Shown here one piece after another: positions 49,105 through 59,636 of a stretch of DNA of 63,500 nucleotides. Origin of the DNA: Prorocentrum cordatum. Lineage: Eukaryota > Sar > Dinophyceae > Prorocentrales > Prorocentraceae. The notes beneath the pieces were generated by a model. The model was not told the origin of the DNA. It did no database searches and saw only the letters and a list, made by a program, of their open reading frames with translations. The stretch lies in contig CAUYUJ010020673.1 of NCBI GenBank assembly GCA_963575745.1, positions 64,001 to 127,500 of the forward strand. Direction: 5' to 3'. The position numbers were made by a program, and so were the translations under genes. Position 1 is the first letter of the stretch. Every line of letters begins with the position of its first letter.

Positions 49105-51399
49105 CTGGGCGGCGGGGGGGGGGGGGCGGTCTCTCGCTGCGCGCGTACATGCGCCCGCGCGCATGTGCCGATCGCGCGCGCGCTGCACGCACGCGCATAC
49201 GCGCCTAGCGGTCGCGGCCCCGCGCGCGATCACGAGGCGGAGCAAGCCAGTCGCACCCCGACCAACCTGAGGATCGAGGGAGATATCGAGGAGGTTCGTA
49301 CTCGGCTTCAGGGTGGGGGGGGGGAGGAGAGGAGAGGAGGAGAAGAGAGGAGGGGGTGGAGGAGGAAGGGATGGACGAGGAGGAAAGAGGGGGAGGAGTA
49401 AGGAGGAGGTAGAGGGAGGAGGGGGGAAGGGAGGAGGGAGGAGGGGGGATGGAGGCAAGGGGGGAAGGAGAAGGAGGAGGAGGGGGGAGGGAGGAAGGAG
49501 GAGGGGAGGAGGAGGATGAGGAGGGAAGCGGGGGTGGAGGGAGGAAGAAGGAGGAGGATGGAAAGGGCCTCAGGAGGAGGAGAGGAGGAGGAGGAGGATC
49601 GGAGGAGGAGGGAGGAGGCTGGCTGGTGGCCACTGTGGGCATCCTATGAGGGCTGCATGGACAGCACCCCGAGGGCAGCCGGGAGGTGAATCAGCCGCGG
49701 CCTGACCTCAGTCGGCCCCCACATCCGCGCACAGGGGGCAACGGCTCCGGCGGGCAACGAGGAGGCGGAAGGGGGAGGAAGAGGAGGAGGAGGCGGAGGA
49801 GGAGGAGGAGGAACGGGAACGGGAACACATATAGAACATTATAGGGCATTAAAAGGACGAGTGTTGCGTACACGATGCATGTGTACGCACATGCGTGCAC
49901 GAACCTGATATGCACATATATTTATATATATATATATACATATGCATATACACAAATACCTACATGTGTGTGTAGATGCACACATGTTGGTACTCGTATG
50001 CGTGTATATTTACGTTAGGTGTACACCACCCATACATGCACATATATACATGCGCGTGCACCATCATGCTCTGACCATGGCGACTGCGCAGGCACCAACT
50101 CCTGCCCGCAACTGTTTCGCCTGCTGCCGAGGTGCGTCGGCTCCAAGGGCCCCGCGAGCAGGGGGCTCGGCTCCATGGGGGCTGCTCGATCTGGAAAGCG
50201 GCTACACAATGCAACCTGCACTCGCCGAACGTTTAACCGCATGATTGGACAGGACGCGCGACAGGACACAAGAGCCTTCTGAGGGCTAGATTGCCACGGG
50301 GATCTGGGGGGGGGGGGGGGGCAATGGAACGCGAGGCACAGGGCACAAGGGTGCCCTTGCTTTGGCAGGGTCGACCCTAACTAATCTGGACCGACTGTAT
50401 ACATCGTGGCCTGCCGCCCCCCCCCCCCCCCCGCCGGCCCCCCCCCCCCCCCCCCCCCCCCCCATCCCCGCCCCACTTCGTGCCCGTGCCTGCCTCCCCA
50501 CATCCACGCTCGTCCTCACCCCCAGCCGACGCCGCGCCCACATGGAGGCCAGCGCGGTTCTGACCACGGCGACCGAAGTCAAGTTTGCAGACCCGCTCAT
50601 GCGAATTTTGCGCCTGCATCGGCACCGTGGAACGTTGGCAGCATGCAGCTGCGTGTCTGAGCTCTGATCCGCGAGGCGCGCCACCCTATACATAGCACGT
50701 GCTGCAGTCGAATCCCCGCCCTGCCATTCATGGACGCACGCTGCCACCAGCAACCCCCTTGCCATCCACGCGCGCCCTCGACCCCCCCGTGCCAGCGCCG
50801 GGGGCGCACGCTGCGGCCCGCTCACGCGTGCCTGCGGCCAAGGAGGATTGAACGCATGAAGAGTGGACAGCTGAGATCGAGACAGATGAGCGGAGCAGAA
50901 GGACTCTTCATCGCCGACCTCAGGGAAGACACATCGCACTGCAAAGTATCCATCGCTTCATCCCCCCCCCCACCACACTTCGGGCGAACAGATACAGCGT
51001 GGACTGCCCCCAACTGGTGCCCTGAAGTGGGGACGGAGACGGATGAAGCGATGGGGGCTTTCCACTGCGAATGTTGCTCAGTGCGTCTGGTACCATACAG
51101 CGATCCACCATGCATCCACCATGCACCCATCAGCGCGTCTTGTACCACACATAGTGCCATCAACCGATCCACTACAGTGTCCACGTCAGATGCCGACGTC
51201 GGCATCTGCAAACATGGACACTGTAGTGTACGAGGCCCCCATCTTTCACATGTAACTTCCCATGGATCAAGAAGGTCCGAAACGGGCCCAGGGAGAGCCC
51301 CAAGAAAGCTAGAGCCCAATATACCCATGGCTATCGAGGACGATCGACGGCCGTCCTCGATCTGGCACCTCGGGCCTGGAGCCATCTCGGGACCCTATC
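49105..51399. repeat. GGA tracts, TA tract, C-runs and weak ORFs
   Basis: 49310-49620 and 49755-49815 are GGA-rich; 49910-49945 is TATA-rich; 50415-50465 is C-rich. 50060-50280 and 50520-50670 contain ORFs on both strands (for example plus MEASAVLTTATEVKFADPLM) that I cannot assign. 50940-51160 contains a ~55-base duplicate around GTACCAYACAGCGATCCACC. Not called as genes. Confidence 0.35.
51171..51228. repeat. Near-perfect palindrome
   Basis: ACTACAGTGTCCACGTCAGA and its complement ending ATGGACACTGTAGT, meeting at CCGACGTCGG; two small bulges interrupt the ~28-base arms. Confidence 0.75.
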
Positions 51400-51516
51400 C
51401 TGCGCCGTCTTGGGGTTTTCTCGGGGCCGCCCCGCGAGGTGCCTGAGCAGTACAATCACGTGCATCTGCGTGCACGGGAAGATCGACTCGACGTCGAGCT
51501 CGAGCTGCACCGTACA
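51400..51516 (-). CDS. Candidate 39-codon exon with GA donor
   Basis: After GCTGGCCAG, exactly 39 codons: CTVQLELDVESIFPCTQMHV, IVLLRHLAGRPRENPKTAQ, then GATAGG. Composition is strongly protein-like. The same AG|GATAGG donor context occurs at 45692. It may follow the KRPAAA-type gene on the same strand, but no link is proven. Confidence 0.5.
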
Positions 51517-51736
51517 CTGGCCAGCCGCCCACCTCCGATCTCCCTCCGGCGCCGTCCCACCCCTGCTCCTCGAGCGATCCCGTAGGCCAGATCGAGCTAG
51601 ACCCCCCCCCCTCCTTCCCCTCCTCCCCCTCCTCAGCCCCCCCCATCCCCCCTGGCTCTTCCACCTGATCCCCTTCTCCATTTATCCCCCTCCGTGTTTT
51701 TGTCCTCTCTGGCACACGCGCGCTAGGGAGTGCGCA

Positions 51737-52808
51737 TCAGAGACTCGCGATGAGGAGATCCCTGATATGCGCCACCTTCTGCTTGTCGGCCGTCTGGTTC
51801 TTCAGCGCGAAGTAGAACAGCCACGTCATGACTAGGCGGCTCATGGTGGCCTTGCAGCCCGCGTCGTACTTCGCCATGATGCTGTCGGTCCAGCTTTTGT
51901 CGCTGACCTGGATGAGCTGCGACCAGCCGCCCGAGGTCGCCTCATCCTCCATATAGGCGATCGTGTCGTAGCCCTCGGTGCGGCGGCCCCTGGACTTGAG
52001 GCGCCACAGCTTGCCGTTCGTGTCCTCCATGACATGGGCGCCCCAGCGCGTGTAGTCGCCGTAATTGTCATCAGCTGGAACCGTCATGTCGGGCGCCCAG
52101 GCCTCATCCACCTCGATGATATCCTTGGATCCTTCCTCGGCGGCGCCCGCCGCCTCCTCCTCCTCCTCGCCCTCGGCCGCCCCCCCCTCCTCCCTGTCCC
52201 CTTCGGCTGCCGTGTCCTCTTCGGCTGCCGCCTGATCCTCCTCGCTGGCAGCGGCTGCTGCCCCCTCGGCTGCGGGCATCTCCTCTTCCTCCCCCTCCCC
52301 CATCTTCTGTTGTCTGGGCTGCGCGCTTCCTCGCGGCCGCTGGCCTTTTCATGGGCGCGGCCGCGGGCCTCTTCATCGCAGCGCCTGACCCTGCAGCGCC
52401 TGATCCTGCAGCGCGCGCCGTTCGTTTCGCCATCTGTGGCGGGGCGCCGTCGATCACGGCCTCGATGCCGTGCTGAGCGGGCGCTGCAGCTCGATCATCA
52501 TCGAACTCATCCTTCACGTGCTCCTTATTGCACCTCTTCCTCAAGCTCCTCTTCCTGGGCGTGCTCTTGCCCGTGATACTCCGCCAGAATGGCATCTTCA
52601 CGACCTGTCCTGCGCTCGCAGCTGTCGACTGCGCTGGCGCCGCAGCTGCCTCCTCCTCCTCCTGCTGATCTTCGATCGCCATCTCGTCCTCATCGTCCTC
52701 GTCGGCCTGCGCGACCGCGATCGCCAATCCCACCTCTCTTTTGACCTCTGGCGCCGCCTCGGAGCCACCCTCTTGAGAGCCCTCTCGACGGGAGGCGTTC
52801 ACATGCAT
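51737..52808 (-). CDS. Acidic/KRPAAA-type protein, unknown C-terminal domain
   Basis: The first frame (52808-~52302) reads ADEDDEDEMAIEDQQEEEEA, MPFWRSITGKSTPRKRSLRK, then two copies of MKRPAAA (APMKRPAAARKRA). At GGGGGAGGGGG (52291-52301) the frame changes; removing one G joins it to GEGEEEEMPAAEGAAAAASE, SKDIIEVDEAWAPDMTVPAD, YGDYTRWGAHVMEDTNGKLW, then DAGCKATMSRLVMTWLFYFA and DLLIASL with TGA at 51737. Lys-Arg-Pro-Ala repeats are typical of dinoflagellate proteins. The C-terminal ~120 residues look globular, with no domain recognised. Possibly nuclear, given the basic KR stretch (inference). Confidence 0.6.
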
Positions 52809-52936
52809 GGAGCGGGAAGGCAGTCAACCCGCATCAAAGAGATGCGCAGTAAGGACGCAAAGGGCCTTGGAGGTTATCATTTAGGTTTAAGGGGCAAGGA
52901 TGCAAGGGCGCCCTTGGGAAGGTTGCCCATCCTTAC
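52809..52936 (-). other. Likely intron upstream of the KRPAAA-type gene
   Basis: Bounded by the strong GTAAGG donor at 52936 and the coding frame beginning near 52808. No repeats. The exact acceptor is not fixed. Confidence 0.35.
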
Positions 52937-53020
52937 GCGGGCCGACTGTGCGAAGCAGGAGGTTCGCGGCGCATGTGTCGAGCAAGTCAGCAACGTCCAT
53001 GCAGGGCACGGTCGGTCAGC
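52937..53020 (-). CDS. Candidate short exon with GTAAGG donor
   Basis: VPCMDVADLLDTCAANLLLR, TVGPR, ending at CGC|GTAAGG, the best donor consensus in the region. Probably an upstream exon of the gene at 51.7-52.8 kb. The 5' boundary is approximate. Confidence 0.45.
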
Positions 53021-53199
53021 CTTCATCACGCTGGAGGGTCGGGCGGCCCCAGATCGGAGCACGGGGTGGGGCGCAGCGTGGGCTCTGCGAAGGCCGAAGC
53101 ATCAGACACGGTAGCATAGCTCTCCCCCAGACTGCGGTCGAGGAGGAGCGGGAGGAGGATGGGGAGAGGAGGAAGACGAGGAGGAGGGAGATGACGAAA

Positions 53200-53455
53200 C
53201 ATTACGCGGCCATCGCAAAGCCGTTGTTTAACCGCCGCGCGCACGCAGGTTTTCGAGGCCAAGGACCAGGTCAGCCCCTCGAGTCGTTGCCCCCCCCCCT
53301 CCTGGATCTCCAGCGCGTCCTCGAGGTGGCGCCTGATGATCGAGTGACCCACGTCCTCCGCGTCTTCGTCGTCGACCCACCACCCCTGCGTTTGTCTCTC
53401 GCGCCCTCGGGCAGAGAAGACGAAGTCGGATGCGCCGGGGCAGGAATGGTGACAC
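53200..53455 (-). CDS. Candidate minus-strand exon
   Basis: SDFVFSARGRERQTQGWWVD, DEDAEDVGHSIIRRHLEDAL, EIQEGGGQRLEGLTWSLASK, TCVRAAVKQRLCDGRVMF. Open and protein-like in one minus frame; lies just upstream of the short exon at 52937-53020. The family is not recognised. Confidence 0.5.
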
Positions 53456-54024
53456 CGATGTACATATATACCTACATACCGACATCCATACATACAAACG
53501 CACAAACAGCCGCACGCACATACATGCAAATATACATACACACAAACATATCTACCTATATACACACATGTATACCTACAAACATACATACAAACAACCA
53601 TGCATACAACCATGTGTACCTACATCCACACATATATACATACATACAGACAGATATACATAGCTACATAGCTACATAACTGCAAACATGCATACCTACA
53701 TACACACATACATACATACATAATACATCACGCATGCATGCATGCACGCCCATGCAGGTATAGTTACACATACGCACAACGTTGCGCACAGTGTGATCGG
53801 AATGCGTGATTGAACATGAGCGTTCCGCCAAATGACGCATGCGCACGAAGCTGCTGGCAACGCTGACTCTCCGACAATCGCTCCCCAACGGCCCCCTGAC
53901 TTCGGCGGAGCCGAGCTGGGAATTTCGCACGCGCTGCCAGTGGGCGAAGCCGACGCGGAAGGCGCGGGAGTTCAGGTACCTCGCGCCGCTCTCGCCATTA
54001 TCTCGCTCTCTCTCTCTCTCTTTA

Positions 54025-54081
<57 letters not shown>

Positions 54082-54389
54082 GTCTTTCTCTCATTCTCGC
54101 CCTCCCTCATTCGAAGGGTGATTGCGCGCATGTGCGCTACGTGCGTGCACATATATATATATGTACACACGACGCTGACATCTATACATGTCTGCGCGTG
54201 TGCCAACACGCATACATGTATATATGTATATGTGTATGTATGTATGAAAGTATATACATATATACGCGCGGGCGCACCCGCGCGTGCGTTTGCATGGGGG
54301 AGCGGGTCCGCACATTCGTGCTATCGTTCGCGCGTGCGCCGACATATATACATATATGTTTATATATAGGCACATGTCTACGTATATGC

Positions 54390-54436
<47 letters not shown>

Positions 54437-54511
54437 GTACGCAGGCACTCGCGCGCGCGCAACTGGCCCCCACATGTCCCGCGCACGCACAACCCACTCA
54501 TCAGCCAGCCC
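53456..54511. repeat. CATACA, CT and TA microsatellites with a short unique stretch
   Basis: 53460-53730 is a CATACATA-type microsatellite. 54000-54090 is a CT run. 54140-54435 is ACATATAT/TA-rich. 53815-53990 is unique and could encode minus-strand RAFRVGFAHWQRVRNSQLGS, but the case is weak. Confidence 0.55.
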
Positions 54512-54647
54512 CTCCTCGGCACTGCATCTGCGCATGCGGCGGCGTGCTGGCCTGTGGCCAGCGATGAACTTCCGTCGGCGGCTTCTTGCCCTTCACCTGC
54601 TCGTACTGGACCGCGAGCGTCTGCTGGAAGGCCGCCGTCCAGATCGC
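54512..54647 (-). CDS. Exon of the 54.5-57.3 kb candidate gene
   Basis: Acceptor GTGACCCGCAG|GCG; AIWTAAFQQTLAVQYEQVKG then KKPPTEVHRWPQ. The most convincing member of the series. The 3' end is approximate. Confidence 0.5.
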
Positions 54648-57324
54648 CTGCGGGTCACGCGACAAAGATCGCAATCATCATCGTCATCATCATCATCCTC
54701 ATCATCCTCATCATCAACATCAACACCATCCTCGTCATCATCACCATCAGCAACACCATCACCATCACCACCGGCACAATCATCATCATCATCATCAGCA
54801 GCATGATCAGCATCATCATTATGAGCGGTACCACCGCCAGCATCAACTGCATCAAACCCACCAGCATCGCCAACATCATTCGCATCATGACCATCACTAA
54901 CATCAGCAGCTTTGTCGTGGACCACACTGGTTTGCATCGTCACCGCCATTGCAACACGCAGCATCACCGTCGCCGTCATCGCTTTCGCTCGTCGGCAACA
55001 TCGTCACCACACGAATCAGTATCATTAGTAGCACCACCACTATCGCCATCATCGGCCTCACCCTCATCACCATCATCAACATCCGCATCGAGGGGCAACG
55101 GCGACGGGTGAGAGATAATTGCGAAGACGACTCTCATTCGCACAGTCTGAAAACATGGCACTGCGACGCTGAATGCAGGACACCCACTTTGGTAGGGATC
55201 AGCACTCGGGCCAGTGCTGGCCCCTACCAAATTGCGCGCACGGCTATCTTATGTTTATCCAGCAACCCTGGAGATGGACACCCATCACCATCATCGTCGA
55301 CACTCGCCCTCACCGTAACCAGTCCTCTTCCCCCCGCTGCTTCCTCATCTGATACTCCTCTTCTCATTGCTCCCCGTACCTCCTGCTCTCCTCCCTTCCC
55401 CTCTGTCCTGCCCTGCCCCCCTCCCCCCCCCCCCCCCTCCCATCCTCAAGGAAGCCAGCCTCCTCCATCTCTCTAGTCCTCCCTCCCCGCGATGGGCCTC
55501 CATGTTGCTCTGACAGAAGCGTCTGCCCTTGGTGATCCTGTCCATGGCCGCGTAGGTGCGCTCGAACGCCTCGCACCCCCCCCCCCCCCCCCTCGCTTGC
55601 ATCCTCGATCGTTCCTGGATGGCGCCTGCGCCAGTGCCATCGCGGTCGTCGCGATCGTCATCGTGACCGTCGTTGTGACGGTCTTCTTGACAATGCGTCG
55701 CCGTGAGCCATGGCGACGGTCAGGACGGCGATCATGACGACAACGATGACACCGTCCTCTGCCGTCACTTCGACCCTCCGCTCCGCTCGGCGTTCATTCC
55801 TCATCTGTCTCCTCTTCGCTACCCCCCTTCTGCTCGAGATCTGCTGCGAGCCCCCGTCCGCCAGGCGCCGCCAGTTGCTCGACGATGGGCCGCGTGTTGC
55901 CCCGCGGGGCGCTGTAGCGCGCGAAGTTCGGGATGTTCATGAAGCCTCGCGATCGGGGCCATCACCGATCCATTTCTCGACCCATGGAGTCTCTCATCCC
56001 CGTCCTCACCCTCATCCTCATCCTTACCTCCATCCTCATCCTCATCCTCATCCTCATCACTGATGTCTCCTCACCTCCATCTTCATTATCATCCCCATCC
56101 TTACCCTCATCCTCATCCTTACCCTCATCCTAACCTTCCTCTCATATGTGCACATCCTTACCCTCGCTCTTACATCGTCCTCCTACCCTGTTCATCCCAC
56201 ATCTCATCATACACCTTAGCATTCACCTCATCTTAACCTCCTGCTTGCCCTTGTCGCCCTCATCGCTGGGTTCCTCGTCATCTCGTTCCCCATCGACTCC
56301 CCCTTGAACCTTCGCGCTGCTACCCGAGTGCCCCCCATCTCCGTACTTAACACATGTCCCCAACATCATTTCATCATCCTCACTTCGTCCTTATCCGCCT
56401 CGTCCCCCTTTCGGGCCTTGGATCATGGGGGCCGTCTCATCGTCGATCTGCGCGGTCAGCGCCTGGCGCCGCGAGAGGGGAGATGCCCCCTCCCCGCCGT
56501 GCGCCCCCCTTCCCCTTTTCCGTTCTCGCCCTCCACACCCCCGCCCCCCGTCGATCTCCCTCCTCCCCCCCTCGCCACCCGTTCCTCGTCAAGTTCCCCT
56601 GGCGTCTCCGCGACCGTCTCCTTCGAATCTCCTTTGCCCTCTCCAATCCCCCCCCCCCCGCGCGCTGCGCCTGCGCCAGCGCTGGCATGTCATGCAGCTC
56701 GGCGGTCTTCTGGCGGCGGGGGGCGTCGCCATGGCCCGGGACCAAGAGGGAGGGGGGGGGGGGGGGGGGGGGAAAGGTTTGGTGGGGAGGGGAGGGGGGG
56801 GGGGGGGGGGGGGTGCATATGCTGATCGAGGCGGGTCGAGGGAGACGACGACAGGGTAGGAGGACGATCGGGGAGGATTGGGTCGTGGAGGCGTTCAGCA
56901 GGGCACGGTGGGGCGCGCGTGCCCGAACGAAGCGCCAGCGCGCTAGTCTGCAGGCTCTCCTCGATGGCGAGGCGCCCAGGCGCCCCGACAGAACAATGGG
57001 CTTGGGGACGCCCTAGAAGGACGCGGCGATGAGGGGGAGGAGGAAGAGGAGGAGGAGGAGGAGGATAACGAGGATGGGAAGATGGGCTCGACGAGGAGAA
57101 GGGCCTGGACAATGAGGAGCTCAAGGAGGAGGAGGAGCCCTCGATCGAGGAGGAAAATCTTGGAGAAACTAGAGGAGGAGGAGGAGCAGGAGGGGTAGGA
57201 GGAGGAGGACGACGACGACAACGTCGACCAATTCCTCGGGGCCCCACGCGGGGGGCCCCGCCCGTTCGAACGCCGCGTCGAACCGCCACGCCAGCTCCTC
57301 ATCCCCCGGCGCGCCCATGGGGGC
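54512..57324 (-). CDS. Candidate gene of short exons in microsatellite introns
   Basis: Six short protein-like stretches follow AG acceptors on the minus strand: 57324 (APMGAPGDEELAWRFDAAFE, donor GTCGAC near 57230); 56709 (KTAELHDMPALAQAQRAG); 56462 (ALTAQIDDETAPMIQGPKGG); 55945 (FMNIPNFARYSAPRGNTRPI, VEQLAAPGGRGLAADLEQ); 55569 (AFERTYAAMDRITKGRRFCQ, SNMEAHRGEG); 54647 (AIWTAAFQQTLAVQYEQVKG, KKPPTEVHRWPQ). Five of six acceptors are AG|G. The spacers are CAT, GGA, C-run and G-run tracts. Grouping them into one gene is inference; phases were not all reconciled. The product is not recognised. Confidence 0.4.
54648..55484. repeat. CAT/ATCATC microsatellite region
   Basis: 54670-55100 is rich in CATCATCATCACC on the plus strand. 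ORFs there encode His- or Met/Asp-rich repeats and are compositional. 55130-55260 is unique-looking, with no gene called; a C-run lies at 55420-55437. Confidence 0.6.
55485..55569 (-). CDS. Exon of the 54.5-57.3 kb candidate gene
   Basis: Acceptor GGTGCGAG|GCG after a poly-C/poly-G tract; AFERTYAAMDRITKGRRFCQ then SNMEAHRGEG. The 3' end is approximate. Confidence 0.45.
55850..55945 (-). CDS. Exon of the 54.5-57.3 kb candidate gene
   Basis: Acceptor GATCGCGAG|GC; FMNIPNFARYSAPRGNTRPI then VEQLAAPGGRGLAADLEQK. The 3' end is approximate. Confidence 0.45.
55946..57230. repeat. CTCATCC tract, C/G-runs; two tiny exons inside
   Basis: 55995-56130 and 56140-56260 are CTCATCCTCA-type repeats. 56755-56812 has long G-runs. 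Within it, 56405-56462 and 56665-56709 are the small candidate exons described for the 54.5-57.3 kb gene. A minus reading at about 56990-56900 (AIEESLQTSALALRSGTR) may be another exon. Confidence 0.45.
57231..57324 (-). CDS. Most upstream exon seen of the 54.5-57.3 kb candidate gene
   Basis: Acceptor CCGCGCCAG|GCC; APMGAPGDEELAWRFDAAFE then RAGPPAWGPEEL; donor GTCGAC. Downstream in frame it becomes poly-Val from the GAC/GGA tract, so the exon must end at the donor. Confidence 0.45.
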
Positions 57325-57800
57325 CTGGCGCGGGGCCCGATTCCAGGGTCGACGCCCACATCCTAGCGGGCGCATATCCCGCGCCAGGCTCCGCACGGGC
57401 GCGCCGCGAGATGAAGGATTGTAGGACATGGCTGGCGTCCTGGCGCCCCCCCCCCGCCCCCCCCCCCCGCCGCGCCTTCGCAGCGTCGCCGCGCGCGGCT
57501 GCGGGCCCCCGCGGGCGCGCCCGACGCGCTAGCCGCGCTCGAGGGCGGCCCTGAAGGCTGCGCCGAGCGCGCGCGCGCTCGAGCGCGCGCGCGCCCAGCG
57601 CGAGGGGGGGGGGGGGGCGAGGGCGGGGCCGACTGCGAGGCTAATGATGGGAACCAGGGGAGAGGCGAAGAAGAGAAGGACCTCTATACAGCGGAGGGGG
57701 GGGAGAGGAGGATGAGGAGGAGGAGGAGGGGGAGGGCGAGGGGGGGGAGGAGGAGGGGGAGAAGGATGACCGACAACAATAGCGAAACTAACTCGTGAAA
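57325..57800. repeat. GC-rich and GGA spacer
   Basis: CGCGCG-rich words at 57550-57600, G-runs, and GGAGGA at 57710-57765. No gene is seen. Confidence 0.5.
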
Positions 57801-59110
57801 ACCAACGCGCGGCGGTGCATTATGTTTGAAGTCGCTTGCGCACGGAAGACACCTAAGTGAAACTCAAATCGGTAACCGCGAATGGTGCCCTTTAACGTGG
57901 CTGTATTATTTTCGCCAGATCACACAATTAATTGCAACGCATGTTAGCGTCAACATCCAATCGGCCACCGTTAAAGGTTTACTTTCGGTTCCAGGCCAAC
58001 ACAGTGACTTTTACTTTCCATGTGTGAAATAGCAGCAAAAGCATGTTAACTTCAAAATCCAATCGATCACAGTTAAGTGTTCACTTTAGTTTCCAGGCGT
58101 GCATGGCGACTCTTTCATTTGTGAAAATATCAGAAAACGCATGTTAACTTCAAAATCAAATCTGTCACCGTTAAGGGTTCACTTTAGTCTCCAGGCCAAC
58201 ATGGCTACATTTTTTAATTGTGCACAATACAAAACTCGCCACGCGCGCGTCCGCGCGTCCGCGCGCACGCGCAATCAGGTGACCCGCGCGCGGGCGGGTC
58301 ACCCGAAATCTCGTTGGTCACCGTTAAGGGTTCACTTTAGTTTCCAGATCAAGATGGCAGCTTACCGTGTGCGGCGATACAAAACTCGCCACGCGCGCGT
58401 CCGCGCGCGCGCGATCGGGTGACCCACGCGCGGGTTGGTCACCCGAAATCTCGTTGGCTACAGTGATATGTGTTCGTTGACCTTGCCAGGCCAACGTGGC
58501 GCTTGGAAAAAATAAGAAAACGCAGGTTAACTTCAAAATCCAATCGATCACCGTTAAGGGTTCACTGTAGTTTCCAGGCGTGCATGGCGACTCTTTCATT
58601 TGTGAAAATATAAGAAAACGCATGTTAATTTCAAAATCCAATCTGTCACCGTTAAGGGTTCACTTTAGTCTCCAGGCCAACATGGCTATTTTTTTAAATT
58701 GTGCACAATACAAAACTCGCCACGCGCGCGTCCGCGCGCGCGCGCGTCCGCGCGCGCGCAATTGGGTGACCCGCGCGCGGGCGGGTCACCCGAAATCCCG
58801 TTGGCCACCGTTAAGGGTTCACTTTAGTTTCCAGATCAAGATGGCAGCTTACCTTGTGCGGCGATACCACGCGCGCGTCCGCGCGCGCGCGCGCGCGATC
58901 GGGTGGACCACGCACGATCGAAATCCCGCTGCTTACCGTTTTAAGGTTCGCTTTAGTTTCCAGGCCTGCGAGTTTTCCATGATATGGTCAATATTTGAGA
59001 CTTGCCACGCGCGCGTCCGCGCGCGCGCGCAATCGGGAGACCCGCGCGCGGGCGTGTCACCCGAAATCTAGCTGACCGTTGATGGCTCACTTGGGTTTCC
59101 AAGCCCACAT
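57801..59110 (+). repeat. Compound satellite: CACCGTTAAGGGTTCACTTT unit plus CpG palindromes
   Basis: The block CACCGTTAAGGGTTCACTTT followed by AGTYTCCAGGCCAACATGGC recurs about nine or ten times (57955, 58055, 58150, 58315, 58540, 58640, 58800, 58930, 59075 and diverged copies). Between some copies lies CACGCGCGCGTCCGCGCGCG followed by GGTGACCCGCGCGCGGGCGG and its complement, a strong palindrome. Higher-order copies of ~480 bases (58060-58440 and 58535-58860) are clear. Short ORFs are not conserved. Confidence 0.8.
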
Positions 59111-59439
59111 GCAAATATTCGAGAACATTACGCATCCTACGTATGGCGCGCGCGCGCGAGCGCTTGCGGGTGGGCTTGCGCGCGCGTGCGCGCGCGTGCT
59201 GGCTGGCCCACGAGGGCCCGAAAACTGAATGGTTACCAGAGTGGTGGATTCTGCGATTTTGGTGTAAATTGAGCCGCCGTGACAAACATTGAACCATCTT
59301 GACAGAAATTGAGCCAGAATCACAAACATTGAGCCAGCTGAAGCTGCTACCACAAAATTGAATCAGCTCGGAAAAATTGAGCCATTTTGACGGCTCAATT
59401 AAATTGCGACTCCAAGATCTCAGGGTCAGGGGGGCCCGC
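59111..59439. repeat. CpG tract and TTGAGCC tandem repeat
   Basis: 59140-59215 is GCGCGCGC-rich. 59265-59400 holds six or seven imperfect copies of AAATTGAGCCA / ACATTGAGCCA spaced 20-25 bases. GCCATTTTGACGGCTCAATT at 59382 superficially recalls the dinoflagellate spliced leader but does not match it. Confidence 0.6.
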
Positions 59440-59636
59440 GGCCCCGAGCGGCAGCGGCAGGGGCGCTCCGCGTGCTCCACGATGGGCGGGTCGCCGGCGA
59501 TGACGAGGTCGTCGGCCAGACCAATGGCCTCGTCGGCCGGCGCTCCTGCGTGGCCCCCGGCTGGCGGGAGCGGCGGCGCCGCCGGCGCGGGCGGCTGCGG
59601 CTCCGACTCGGCGAGCTCGACCCTGCCTTGAGGGTC
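59440..59636 (-). CDS. Candidate minus-strand exon, last of the minus block
   Basis: Acceptor CGCGCAGGCAG|GAC; DPQGRVELAESEPQPPAPAA, PPLPPAGGHAGAPADEAIGL, ADDLVIAGDPPIVEHAERPC. Pro/Ala linker then an acidic globular-looking piece. It ends near CRCRSGPRAP at an unfixed donor. The family is not recognised. It is the minus-strand side of the divergent switch. Confidence 0.5.

Noticed and set aside
59382-59401. Dinoflagellate spliced-leader gene
   Set aside because: GCCATTTTGACGGCTCAATT shares only part of the leader (an insertion interrupts it) and lies in a TTGAGCC tandem repeat; no donor follows.
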